Source: JALRBM01 sp964615445 | GTDB lineage: Bacteria > Patescibacteriota > Saccharimonadia > Saccharimonadales > Saccharimonadaceae | Assembly: GCA_964615445.1 (NCBI GenBank) | Contig: CAZTOK010000002.1 | Span: 1-64,000 of the forward strand | Direction: 5' to 3' | DNA: 64,000 nt | In this document: positions 1 through 8,600 of the stretch, piece by piece | Layout of the letters: each line of letters begins with the position of its first letter | How positions within the stretch are numbered: position 1 is the stretch's first letter | Translations under genes and position numbers: made by a program | The notes under the pieces: generated by a model | What the model saw: only the letters and a program-made list of their open reading frames with translations | What the model was told of the DNA's origin: nothing | The model's database searches: none

Positions 1-21
1 AAATGAGATCATTGCGACTTG

Positions 22-27
22 TATAAT
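22..27 (+). promoter_or_regulatory. -10 element TATAAT upstream of the first gene
   Basis: A consensus TATAAT lies about 46 bases before the ATG at 74, leaving a leader that contains the Shine-Dalgarno site AGGAAGGG at 61-68. No good -35 box is visible at the usual distance, partly because the window begins here. Confidence 0.5.
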
Positions 28-73
28 CTGATGTTTTAATAGTTATGCCTACTCGACATGAGGAAGGGAAACC

Positions 74-448
74 ATGGACGACACTCAGGCTAAGCGAGTT
101 AATATTCGTATTCGTCATGGATATTACATCGCAGTTGCAGACCTTAGCTTTCCCGAAGGGCTCGATGCGTACGAGTGGCAGCAGCTTCAGCAGCACTTCG
201 ATAGTGTTCGAACTCTCGGACCTTTTGGGTTCGCGGTATTGACTGAATGCCAGGAGCCTCTGCCCCAAGATGTAATGCAAATGTTTCATATTGTCTGTTC
301 AGAAGTGTATGACGTCGAGGCTGTTGGAGAGTTTATCACCCAGGTGATTCTTCAAAGCTTTCATACATGGCGCAGTCCACTCTTCGTTGGTATGCAATCA
401 AATGAAGAGATAGTCGCTGCACTGGCACTCCTCGCATTAGGTCAGTAG
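74..448 (+). CDS. Hypothetical protein, 124 aa
   Basis: I do not recognise this protein. The ATG at 74 follows AGGAAGGG with a 5-base gap, which favours this frame over the overlapping ORF that starts at 45. It is acidic and apparently soluble: no signal peptide, no membrane segment, and a Gln-rich helical stretch around residues 34-43. The gene is monocistronic, with a -10 box upstream and a perfect 15-bp-stem hairpin eight bases after its stop. That layout matches the other small orphan genes in this window. It is probably a lineage-specific protein, and no function can be given. Confidence 0.6.
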   Translation: MDDTQAKRVNIRIRHGYYIAVADLSFPEGLDAYEWQQLQQHFDSVRTLGPFGFAVLTECQEPLPQDVMQMFHIVCSEVYDVEAVGEFITQVILQSFHTWRSPLFVGMQSNEEIVAALALLALGQ

Positions 449-455
449 ACAACGG

Positions 456-496
456 TCATCAGAATACCGCTTGAGCATTGTGCGGTATTCTGATGA
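456..496. terminator. Perfect hairpin, 15-bp stem, no U-tract
   Basis: TCATCAGAATACCGC pairs exactly with GCGGTATTCTGATGA across an 11-base loop, right after the 74-448 gene. The downstream side reads CATATAAAAAC and has no T run. It is therefore either an intrinsic terminator without a U-tract or a 3'-end stabilising structure. Confidence 0.75.
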
Positions 497-559
497 CATA
501 TAAAAACAAGTAATTATTTTCATATAAGCGTATGCTATAAAGAGAACTAAGGAGGTGAT

Positions 560-940
560 ATGTTAAAAGAAAACTATGCGTTTAGTGGTTTTTCAGTGAA
601 TGATCTTGAGAGCGCAAAAAAATTCTACAGTACGACACTTGGGCTGGAAATTGTAAATGAGGAAATGGGACTTACTATAAAACTCGGCAGCGGTGCTAGT
701 GTATTTATATATCCTAAACCCGATCACACCCCAGCAACATTCACCATACTTAACTTTGTGGTCGATGACATCACCCAAGCTGTGAGTGATTTAAAAGCAG
801 CAGGCGTTAGCTTTGAGCACTACGAAGGGCTGACTGACGAACAGGACATCGCGCGAGGAATTTCTCGTCAGCAAGGACCTGATATCGCTTGGTTTAAAGA
901 CCCAGCAGGTAACATCCTCTCTGTTCTTCAACAGAGCTAA
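560..940 (+). CDS. VOC superfamily (glyoxalase/bleomycin-resistance-like) protein, 126 aa
   Basis: Two beta-alpha-beta-beta-beta modules of the vicinal oxygen chelate fold are visible, at about residues 6-60 and 64-124. The first has the typical helix LESAKKFYSTTLGLE; the second has VDDITQAVSDLKAAG and ends in the classic WFKDPAGNILSVLQ. In metal-dependent VOC enzymes the first strand carries His and the last strand Glu. Here these positions appear to be Ser (FSVND) and Ser (LSVLQ), so it is more likely a ligand-binding or resistance-type member than a glyoxalase I. AAGGAGGTGAT gives a near-perfect ribosome-binding site, and TGCTATAAA upstream resembles an extended -10. It stands alone, without a strong hairpin after the stop. 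Confidence 0.85.
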   Translation: MLKENYAFSGFSVNDLESAKKFYSTTLGLEIVNEEMGLTIKLGSGASVFIYPKPDHTPATFTILNFVVDDITQAVSDLKAAGVSFEHYEGLTDEQDIARGISRQQGPDIAWFKDPAGNILSVLQQS

Positions 941-965
941 CTACCTCATATTGTTATTTTTGTCG

Positions 966-985
966 CTATGATATCATAGTATAGT
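966..985 (+). promoter_or_regulatory. -10 box TATAGT abutted by a 14-bp perfect palindrome (candidate operator)
   Basis: CTATGATATCATAG at 966-979 is a perfect palindrome that ends exactly where the -10 hexamer TATAGT (980-985) begins, so it fills the promoter spacer. A repressor dimer bound here would block RNA polymerase. The promoter drives the gene at 1022. Confidence 0.5.
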
Positions 986-1021
986 CTTTAACGACCGGCA
1001 GATAGGATGTGTAGGTTCGCA

Positions 1022-1354
1022 ATGGACAACTTTAACTACGATGCCAGGGAAACAAGGTTGTGTGCAGGTGAGCTGATATACATTGATAAGGATGGCGACG
1101 CACAAGCACTCGTTAGTGTTCCTCTTTCTATATTTCAATGGAACCAACATTCTATCAATGGAGAACTCCTCGATAAAATTTTGAGCGACCCAACCAAGTT
1201 AGGGGTACTGCACCACCATCTTAATTCAACAGGCATCATCAATTTCACGCTTCCGAGGTATGAGCGATCGTGGATTTATACTACCATTATCGGATCATAT
1301 GATGACAATTTTGCTCGTCTGATCATCCTCAACAGCTTGCGAGCTTTGCAGTAG
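1022..1354 (+). CDS. Hypothetical protein, 110 aa
   Basis: I do not recognise this protein. The frame is open from an ATG at 1007, but the ATG at 1022 sits six bases after GTAGG and is preferred; the 1007 start would add five residues. It appears soluble, with no signal peptide or membrane segment. It is a single-gene unit with its own promoter (palindrome plus TATAGT) and a hairpin at 1363-1398. Leader bases 999-1007 (CAGATAGGA) are exactly complementary to 1411-1419 beyond the hairpin, with a further CGA/TCG pairing across a short bulge. Confidence 0.55.
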   Translation: MDNFNYDARETRLCAGELIYIDKDGDAQALVSVPLSIFQWNQHSINGELLDKILSDPTKLGVLHHHLNSTGIINFTLPRYERSWIYTTIIGSYDDNFARLIILNSLRALQ

Positions 1355-1362
1355 GGCGCTTA

Positions 1363-1398
1363 GGCCGCGTGTGTATTATACTTTATGCGCACGCGGCC
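1363..1398. terminator. Hairpin after the 1022 gene
   Basis: GGCCGCGTG pairs with CACGCGGCC around an 18-base loop, nine bases after the stop. There is no T run, only AAGCCCGTCC. Complementarity to the leader lies further downstream (1411-1427), so transcription may read through this stem. Confidence 0.6.
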
Positions 1399-1529
1399 AA
1401 GCCCGTCCTCTCCTATCTGTCGTTTAATTCACATATTTGACTTTATATAGAAACTATGGTAAAATTAATAACAATCCATACGACAGCCTGAGAGACTGCC
1501 CCGGAGAAACTATTAACGGGAGGATACTT

Positions 1530-2231
1530 ATGAAAGTAAGTAGCGTATTACTTAGTGCCGCTATCATTGGCACTATCTCAATAATAACCATCAGCCAAAA
1601 TGTTCTTGCATGGCACCCACAGGGGGCAATTAGCAAAAGGGTACAAAATCTCACTACAGGTAGCGCATTGGTTGAAGCTGATAGTGCAGCCGCCGCCGTT
1701 ACTGCGAAGCAAGGTGACACTCTAAAATATGTCATCACTGTTAGCAACAATGGTACTGCTGATGATCGCGGCTATAATGACATGGCAAAAACCGTCATGA
1801 CTGACACCTTACCAGTAGGTATCGAACTGACTGCAAGCTCAGCTCAGCGTACTATTTCAGAAAACATCGGTACGATAAAACCAGGCCAAAGTATTACAAA
1901 AGAATATACCGTAAAAGTAACGACCACAAGTGACAGTACCATTCAAAATACTGCTTGCTTTACCGGCAATAGTACTGCAAACGACAATCCTCAACAGGGG
2001 TGTAACAGTGCTTTTGTAAAAACGCACACACCGTTCACTCCAGCGACGCCGACGCCGACACCCACTCCAGCTGCGCCAACAACGCCTACTACACCCGAAC
2101 TACCAGCGGAATTACCACATACTGGAATTACTGAAAACATCCTAGGAAGTGCAGTTATTCTTGGCGTTATCTACTACGCCGTGCACTCTTTTGTTGCGTC
2201 ACAACGCACAAAACGAACAACAGCTCTTTAA
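1530..2231 (+). CDS. LPxTG-anchored surface protein with a DUF11-like domain, 233 aa
   Basis: The start at 1530 follows GGGAGG and opens a clear signal peptide (MKVSSVLLSAAIIGTISIIT, cleavage after about VLA). Residues about 40-165 resemble a DUF11 or conserved-repeat Ig-like domain, with the motif GDTLKYVITVSNNGTA and a later TVKVTTTSDS strand. A Pro/Thr-rich linker with PTPTPT repeats follows. The C-terminus is a textbook sorting signal: LPHTG at residues 195-199, a hydrophobic helix, and the basic tail SQRTKR. It should be exported by Sec and linked to the wall or another amine by a sortase such as the one at 47365-48615. It is a plausible host-contact protein in an epibiont. The longer frame from 1437 is unlikely. 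Confidence 0.85.
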   Translation: MKVSSVLLSAAIIGTISIITISQNVLAWHPQGAISKRVQNLTTGSALVEADSAAAAVTAKQGDTLKYVITVSNNGTADDRGYNDMAKTVMTDTLPVGIELTASSAQRTISENIGTIKPGQSITKEYTVKVTTTSDSTIQNTACFTGNSTANDNPQQGCNSAFVKTHTPFTPATPTPTPTPAAPTTPTTPELPAELPHTGITENILGSAVILGVIYYAVHSFVASQRTKRTTAL

Positions 2232-2241
2232 AAGAGTTTCA

Positions 2242-2281
2242 GCAAAAAAAGACCTTGCGATAAACGGGAAGGTCTTTTTGC
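2242..2281 (+). terminator. Rho-independent terminator
   Basis: GCAAAAAAAGACCTT and AAGGTCTTTTTGC form a stem around a 13-base loop with a T5 run inside the right arm. It closes the LPHTG protein gene. Confidence 0.8.
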
Positions 2282-2321
2282 TTTATAGGCAGCCAGGCCT
2301 ATTTGCGTTACAATAATAGAT

Positions 2322-2942
2322 ATGAAGCAGATCTCTTTAGGAATTGGGCGCATTGTTTTTGGTATAGCAGGACTTGTGGCCATTATTTTTCAACTAGGAA
2401 TAAGTATCCAAAACGGGCGCAGTATTGTAAACTTTTTTAGCTTTTTTACGATTGAAAGTAACGTTCTCGCGATTGTGCTTCTCCTCGTTCTTGGCATATT
2501 GAGTTTTATGAAAAAGGAGTTCGAATGGCTTTCGTTTCTGCGTGGTGCCATTACGCTTTACATGACCATGACGGGCATTATTTATGTACTTCTTCTTTCA
2601 GGAAATGAAATTGCACTACAAACGACTGTGCCGTGGGTAAATGCTATATTGCACTATGTCCTGCCAGTCGTTATCTTGGCTGATTGGCTTATTTTTCCAC
2701 CGACCACATACATTTCATTCAAACGAGCCGTTTGGTGGTTAGTATTTCCGATGGCATATCTTATATATAGCCTCGTCCGCGGCGCATATGCTAATTGGTA
2801 TCCCTATCCGTTTATTAACCCAGTTGATAGCGGCTGGCCAACCGTTGTTGTTATGAGTATCCTTATTGCTATTGGGGTTGTTATCGGTGCAGCACTTATA
2901 GCTATTCGCACGAGTAGCCACAAACCACAGCGCGCAATGTAG
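2322..2942 (+). CDS. Pr6Pr-type integral membrane protein, 206 aa
   Basis: Six hydrophobic helices span the whole length, at roughly residues 8-26, 41-60, 72-92, 100-122, 136-152 and 173-195. There are characteristic FTIESN and TMTGIIYVLLLSG segments and a late WYPYPFINP motif, as in the Pr6Pr (FAR-17a/AIG1-like) membrane family. The molecular role of that family is not settled; a serine/threonine hydrolase activity is known only in animal relatives. The start has no Shine-Dalgarno site: TACAAT ends seven bases before the ATG, so the mRNA is probably leaderless. The stop is separated from the next gene's ATG by one base, so the two are cotranscribed. Confidence 0.75.
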   Translation: MKQISLGIGRIVFGIAGLVAIIFQLGISIQNGRSIVNFFSFFTIESNVLAIVLLLVLGILSFMKKEFEWLSFLRGAITLYMTMTGIIYVLLLSGNEIALQTTVPWVNAILHYVLPVVILADWLIFPPTTYISFKRAVWWLVFPMAYLIYSLVRGAYANWYPYPFINPVDSGWPTVVVMSILIAIGVVIGAALIAIRTSSHKPQRAM

Positions 2943-2943
2943 T

Positions 2944-4239
2944 ATGAAGAAGCCGGTGTTTGAAACAGTTGTTCTTGATAAGATTGTCGGTGGCGGCCAA
3001 GCTCTCGGCACCTTAGCGGATGGTCGCAAACTTTTTGCCTGGGGCGGACTACCCGGTGAAACGGTAACCGTACAAATAACTAAGAAGAAGTCACATCTCG
3101 CTGAAGGAATCGTGACATCAGTAGAGGTGCCAAGTAGTGAGCGAATCGAACCTCGTGATCCCGATAGTTTTCTTTCTACCAGCCCATGGCAAATTATGAG
3201 TTTTGACGCCGAGCAGCATTACAAGTCCGCACTTATTGAAGAGGCCTTCGAGCTTCACAACATCGTATTACCACAGCCCATTAGCATCTACAGTGACGGC
3301 AATCAATACGAATACCGCAATAAAATTGAGTATAGCTTTTGGTACGACACCGACACTTTACGTCTTAGTTTGGCATTTTTCCGCCGTGGCACCCATGGCA
3401 AAATTCCTATTGGTGCTACAAGTTTAGCATCACCCGTTATAACCAAGCTCTCACAAAAGATTGTTGATACACTCAATACCCTAAAGATTGAAGGTCGCGC
3501 CTTAAAGACCCTACTTATTCGTAGCAACAGAGAGGGGCAAACAGCCTGGCAGCTGTACGTGAAGGATCGCGATTTTCCCGCTAAAGCCGTACTCGAACAG
3601 CTAAGCGATACATCCGTGTGTGGCGAAGTCATTTTTTCAGAACCAAAATCACCAGCAAGCGTAATTACCGAGCGACTTGCTACCACCAGTAGCGATGCGC
3701 TTTCCGACACTATTTTAGATGTGTCATTTCGCTACGCTACCGAAGGCTTTTTCCAAATTAACTTACCCGTATATGAACAAGCTCTTCGTGATATGAAAAC
3801 TTGGGTAGAACCGGGGAAACCAATTGTAGATATGTACAGCGGCGTTGGAACTATTGGCCTCACTATCGGTGGCAATGACGTTACGCTTGTAGAAGTAAAC
3901 GAACATGCCGTACGTGAAATGAAACAAAACATTACCGAGCTAAAACGCGAAAAAACCGCTCACGCAGTGCTTGCCGCTAGCGAACAGGCGACCGATTTCA
4001 TAACAAAAGATAGCTGTATCATCCTCGATCCACCACGTGCCGGGCTCCATCAAGACGTGATTACAGCATTGCTCGAAGCAACGCCCACGCGCATCATTTA
4101 TCTTAGCTGCAATCCTGTTACGCAGGCGCGCGACGTTGCACTGTTGGCCCAAAAGTATGGCATTCGCGCCCATCAGGGCTATAATTTCTTCCCACGCACA
4201 CCACATATTGAGCACCTGGTCGTCCTTGACCTCGCATAG
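2944..4239 (+). CDS. Class I SAM-dependent RNA m5U methyltransferase (TrmA/RumA family), 431 aa
   Basis: This enzyme should methylate C5 of a specific uridine in 23S rRNA or tRNA using S-adenosylmethionine. An N-terminal TRAM-like beta-barrel (about residues 5-60) precedes the RumA-type central region. The SAM-binding loop DMYSGVGTIG lies near residue 296, and the DPPRAGLHQDV motif near 361. The catalytic nucleophile is Cys389 in SCNP, and the general base is Glu423 in HIEHL. The four cysteines that hold the Fe-S cluster in E. coli RlmD are not seen at the N-terminus, as in many Gram-positive RlmCD-type proteins. Which uridine it targets cannot be told from sequence. It is coupled to the membrane protein gene just upstream. 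Confidence 0.9.
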   Translation: MKKPVFETVVLDKIVGGGQALGTLADGRKLFAWGGLPGETVTVQITKKKSHLAEGIVTSVEVPSSERIEPRDPDSFLSTSPWQIMSFDAEQHYKSALIEEAFELHNIVLPQPISIYSDGNQYEYRNKIEYSFWYDTDTLRLSLAFFRRGTHGKIPIGATSLASPVITKLSQKIVDTLNTLKIEGRALKTLLIRSNREGQTAWQLYVKDRDFPAKAVLEQLSDTSVCGEVIFSEPKSPASVITERLATTSSDALSDTILDVSFRYATEGFFQINLPVYEQALRDMKTWVEPGKPIVDMYSGVGTIGLTIGGNDVTLVEVNEHAVREMKQNITELKREKTAHAVLAASEQATDFITKDSCIILDPPRAGLHQDVITALLEATPTRIIYLSCNPVTQARDVALLAQKYGIRAHQGYNFFPRTPHIEHLVVLDLA

Positions 4240-4260
4240 CTTTGTTTATACACTAGCAGT

Positions 4261-4749
4261 ATGAAGCGCGGTGGGTTTACAATGATTGAGCTCCTGGTGG
4301 TTATTACTATCATTGGTATTTTGGCAGGTATTATTATTGTGGCCTACAACGGTGTGCAGCAAAGCGCCCGCGACAGTAAACGCTCAGGCGTGGTTACTAC
4401 AATTGATGAAGGACTTGAAAAGTACTATCTAAAAAATGGCGAATATCCTTCAGTACGTAACCTTGTTAATAGCTATGCAGGCAATACCGGTAGTGCCATT
4501 GCAACACTTCTCAGTATCTCTGCTTCTGATATCATCATGCCGCAAATGCCAAGCTCGGCTACCAACCCGCTCACTTCGACTACACCGCCAACCAACGATT
4601 ACATAACATATACCGCAACTGACAGTGTGAATAATACCGCCTGTCAAACAAGCACGACTGGCGGCTGTAATCAATTCACCTTAACGTATATTAAAGAAGT
4701 GGGCGGTTCTACTACTGTAAGTAGTCGCCATAACGCATCGTCGCCCTAG
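4261..4749 (+). CDS. Type IV pilin-like prepilin, 162 aa
   Basis: The N-terminus KRGG/FTMIELLVVITIIGILA is a canonical class III signal. Prepilin peptidase would cut after Gly5, leaving a methylatable Phe and the conserved Glu at mature position 5. The long hydrophobic helix is followed by a globular part rich in Ser/Thr, with two cysteines (TACQTS, GGCNQ) that may form a disulfide. It is probably a major or minor pilin, or a pseudopilin, of a T4P or competence-type system whose machinery lies elsewhere. TATACA ends eight bases before the ATG, suggesting a leaderless mRNA. Its 3' end overlaps the convergent gene by four bases. Confidence 0.88.
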   Translation: MKRGGFTMIELLVVITIIGILAGIIIVAYNGVQQSARDSKRSGVVTTIDEGLEKYYLKNGEYPSVRNLVNSYAGNTGSAIATLLSISASDIIMPQMPSSATNPLTSTTPPTNDYITYTATDSVNNTACQTSTTGGCNQFTLTYIKEVGGSTTVSSRHNASSP

Positions 4750-5234
4750 CTAGTGCGAATACGCCTGTAGGCAAACTTAGCGGCCACACGCCAATCACCG
4801 CGAGCGTCGCTGTCGTACTGATAAATTTCACCATTTTTCACTTCATTAATCAGTACGAGGGCAGGATTATACGGCGCAAGTGTACGATAAAAAATAATAT
4901 CTTCGTCGGTAATATGCCCACGACCAGGAAAGACCTCGCGGAATTTTTCACGGCCAATAGCGTCAAAATAATCTGGCTGACCCTTTGGAGGGAAATACAA
5001 TTCTGATTTTAGTCCCATACGCGCGACGATTTTTTTCACGTCGCCCAAAAGCAGGCGAGAATGCCCACTTACATACACCAAAAGTTGCTTCTTTTTACTA
5101 AGAAAAACCGTAGCCGTGACCGTACGACCAACTTCGATATTACGGGCGATCACTTGAGCAATATCCACATCCAAACCGAAACGCTCTTTACAGGCACGTT
5201 CAATCGCCATATCGTCGTAGATTTCATCGTTCAT
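4746..5234 (-). CDS. Hypothetical protein, 162 aa
   Basis: I do not recognise the family. The protein is soluble and charged. Residues 10-70 have a mixed alpha/beta pattern with a basic patch (SKKKQLLVYVSG), and the C-terminus is basic (KFAYRRIRTS). TATGAT ends nine bases upstream of the ATG with GGAGAGAGT between, so initiation could be leaderless or use the short GGAG. It converges with the pilin gene with a four-base overlap. Codon use and promoter type match the housekeeping genes here, so it is probably a conserved core gene of this lineage. Confidence 0.7.
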   Translation of the reverse strand: MNDEIYDDMAIERACKERFGLDVDIAQVIARNIEVGRTVTATVFLSKKKQLLVYVSGHSRLLLGDVKKIVARMGLKSELYFPPKGQPDYFDAIGREKFREVFPGRGHITDEDIIFYRTLAPYNPALVLINEVKNGEIYQYDSDARGDWRVAAKFAYRRIRTS

Positions 5235-5289
5235 ACTCTCTCCATCATACCATAAACTGTCCTATTTGATAGACCAACGCGCTAATTTA

Positions 5290-5298
5290 TGCTATAAT
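5290..5298 (+). promoter_or_regulatory. Extended -10 promoter (TGCTATAAT)
   Basis: A TGn extension directly before TATAAT (5293-5298) makes a strong extended -10 promoter. It lies 41 bases before the GTG of the small gene at 5340, giving a leader with GGAG just upstream of the start. Confidence 0.6.
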
Positions 5299-5339
5299 AT
5301 TTCAAGCAATCGAGAGTACGTTAGTCGAATGGAGAAACA

Positions 5340-5501
5340 GTGTCAGACCTTACCGAACCTCGAGCAGCAACAGCCGAAATGGTGCAAATGTTTTTAGATT
5401 CTCTTCCACCCGATGATTATCCACCGTTCTGCAGTCGTGCATACGACCTACTCGCTGAGCAAAATTTGACGGACACTGAACCATCTCCAAAGGGTCAATA
5501 A
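5340..5501 (+). CDS. Small hypothetical protein, 53 aa, GTG start
   Basis: GTG at 5340 follows GGAG with a five-base gap and opens a 53-codon frame ending in TAA. The product is acidic, Pro-rich and Cys-poor (it includes LDSLPPDDYPPF). It has a strong extended -10 promoter before it and a Rho-independent terminator after it, which fits a real short gene. I do not recognise it. Confidence 0.5.
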   Translation: MSDLTEPRAATAEMVQMFLDSLPPDDYPPFCSRAYDLLAEQNLTDTEPSPKGQ

Positions 5502-5546
5502 TAATCTCAAAAAATGCACCACGCCCGCCCAACGACGCCGCTTTCG

Positions 5547-5588
5547 AGCAAAATGCTCATCGGTCATCGGTGGGCATTTTGCTTTTTA
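5547..5588 (+). terminator. Rho-independent terminator before the helicase gene
   Basis: AGCAAAATGC and GCATTTTGCT form a 10-bp stem with an inner CATCGGT/CATCGGT-rich loop, followed by TTTT. It closes the 5340 gene. The helicase frame is open through this sequence, which is one reason to reject the upstream starts at 5514 and use 5607. Confidence 0.75.
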
Positions 5589-5606
5589 AGAGGTACAATA
5601 AAAGGA

Positions 5607-8600
5607 ATGGATTTTGCAACTCGCTACACTCACTTAAATGCAGCCCAAAAACAAGCAGTCGATACCATCGACGGGCCAGTCATGGTTATTGCTGGGCCGG
5701 GTACTGGTAAAACAGAACTACTTAGCATGCGGGCAGCAAATATTTTACAAAAAACCGACGTACTTCCTGAAAATATTTTATGCCTCACCTTTACTGAGAG
5801 TGGGGCAGAGGCAATGCGTCAACGCCTCACGCATATTATTGGCTCGGCCGCTTACCGTGTCGCAATTCATACATTTCACAGCTTCGGTACGGAAATTATT
5901 AACCAAAATGGCGAGTATTTTTACCATGGCGCCCACTTCCGCGCGGCCGATGAGCTTAGTAGCTATGAACTTCTGCGTGGTATTTTTGATGAACTCGATT
6001 ATCACAACCCACTTGCCAGCAAAATGAATGGTGAATACACTCATTTGCGCGATACCCTCACTACCATCTCGGAGTTAAAAAAGAGCGGCCTCACAAGTGA
6101 CGAGTTACTACAAGTTCTTGATATGAACGATGATGCCATCGAGGCAATTGAGCCAAAGCTAGCCGCTATTTTCGCCAAGCGTCTAAGCAAAACTACGTCA
6201 GCCGAGCTTTTGCCACTCATTGAGCCACTTCGAAAACAAGCTAAGCCTCTTCCTATTCCTGGCATCACGCCACTTGGCCAGGTTCTTGCCGACAGTCTCA
6301 AAGTGGCCGCACAAGAGGCCGAAGAAGCCGACTCCACTAAACCCATCACGGCATGGCGCAATACGTGGTTAAAAAAGAATGACCAAGGAACATTTGTGCT
6401 TAAAAGCCGTGATCGCCAAGCAAAACTTCGCGCCGTAAGCTATGTATACTACCAATATTTGGCACACATGCAAGAAGCCTCGCTGTTTGATTTTGACGAT
6501 ATGATCTTACGTGTCGTACATGCTATGGAAGTCTTTAACGATCTCCGGTTTAATTTGCAGGAAAAATACCAATATATCATGGTTGACGAGTTCCAAGATA
6601 CCAACTTGGCACAAATGCGCATTCTCTTTAACCTCACGAACAGCGAGGTTAATAACGGTAAACCAAACATTCTCGTCGTAGGAGACGATGACCAAGCTAT
6701 TTATAGCTTCCAGGGTGCAGATGTTGGCAATATTCATGCCTTTCGTGATCTTTTTACCACCACAAAGCTTATTACGCTCGTTGACAATTACCGTTCAGCT
6801 GAAACTGTGCTAAATCATGCACGAGATGTAATCATACTTGGCAGTGACCGGCTTGAAAATCGTTTGCCAGAACTCGACAAAACGCTTATCGCGCACCATA
6901 CTTCAACGAATTCTTCAGTTAAACTGATTGAACTTGCCACAGCAAATGACGAGCGGCAATGGCTCACAGAAACCATTGCTCAATCTATAGAGAAAGGCAA
7001 GAAACCTGCTGACATTGCCGTGTTAGCACGTCGTCACCATGAAATCGTTGCACTTTTACCGTATTTTTCTAAGGCTGGCATAAAAGTAAATTACGAACGG
7101 CGTGATAATGTCCTCGAGTTAGAGATAATCGATCTTATTGTGCACATTTCGCACATTCTCGTTGCATTATTCGAAGGCAGACACCAAGATGTGGACAGTA
7201 TGCTACCAAAACTACTCGCTCATCCCGCTTTTGTAATTTCGCCGCGGTCGCTTTGGAAGCTAAGCCTTCAGGCATCGGAAAACCACCAAAAGTGGATGGA
7301 AATCATGAGTACGTCACCCGAATTCCTGCCGCTTCATACCTGGCTAGTTAACGCGTCACAGGCGCTTTCCTACACACCACTCGAATACATGCTCGATATT
7401 ATCATTGGTAATGTCGAGCCAAACGAGAACGTGTTTGTTTCGCCATTATATACGTATTTTTTCTCCAATAAGACAAAAGAAGAAAATCCAGACGCGTACA
7501 TCACCTACCTTGAAGCACTGCGCACTATCCGCACAAAACTGCGAGAATATCAACCTAGCGAGATTCCAACCCTTCAATCATTTTTAGAATTTATTCGCCT
7601 TCATAAACAACTCGGTAGTACCATTACTAATAGTTTTGGTCGTAGCAACGAGATGAACGATGCTATTACTCTCATGACGGCACACAAATCCAAGGGACTT
7701 GAATTTGACACGGTGTATATTGTTGGTGCTGTCGATACCGCTTGGGGAGAGCGAGTTCGAAGTCGCACGCGACTTATTGGCTATCCCGAAAATCTGCCAT
7801 TAAGCCCAGCCGGAGATAGCTTCGACGAACGACTACGTCTTTTCTTCGTTGCCATGACTCGTGCCAAAAACCAGCTTTTTATTAGCTACGCGAAAACCGA
7901 CGATACTGCAAAAACAACACTGCCGGCCAGCTTTTTAGTAGGGGATACATGGCAACTAACATTCCGAACGCCTATCTCTCAGCCTGAAGCGAAGCGCATT
8001 GCAGCAGAACTTGCGTGGTACCAACCACTTGTTCAGCCTATTAGTTCAACAATGCGAGAGCTTTTAGCACCACAACTTGAACGCTACAAGTTAAGCGCCA
8101 CACATTTAAATGCTTTCCTTGATATTTCCCGCGGTGGACCCCAGGCATTCCTCGTCAATCATCTGCTCCGATTCCCACAGGCCGCCGCGCCAAGTGCCGC
8201 ATATGGTTCGGCAATTCACGCCACCTTGCAACGTGTTCACGCTCACCTCGTAGCAACTGGCAAGCAACGCCCTATAGAGGATGTGCTGCACGACTTTGAA
8301 GAAAATCTGCGCAGCTGTCACTTACCAGAAAAAGAATTTCTTATTTACTTGCAAAAAGGAAGCGATGTACTTCTTGCATATCTCGAGGCAAAATACGATA
8401 GCTTCAACGGGCATCAAAAAGCAGAATTAAACTTTGCCAGCCAATCAGTTGTTTTAGAAGAAGCACGTCTTACCGGCTCACTCGATCTTGTTGACCTTAC
8501 TGACAATGTTATCACTGTCACTGATTACAAAACCGGCAAGGCCACTCGTAGCTGGACAGGAAAGACCGACTATGAAAAAATTAAGCTTCACCGGTATAAA

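Noticed and set aside
45..242. ORF of 65 aa at the left edge
   Set aside because: It overlaps the 74-448 frame, lacks a ribosome site and has no protein-like composition.
5514..5606. N-terminal extension of the helicase
   Set aside because: This part would encode a terminator hairpin, and a -10 box lies just before the ATG at 5607.
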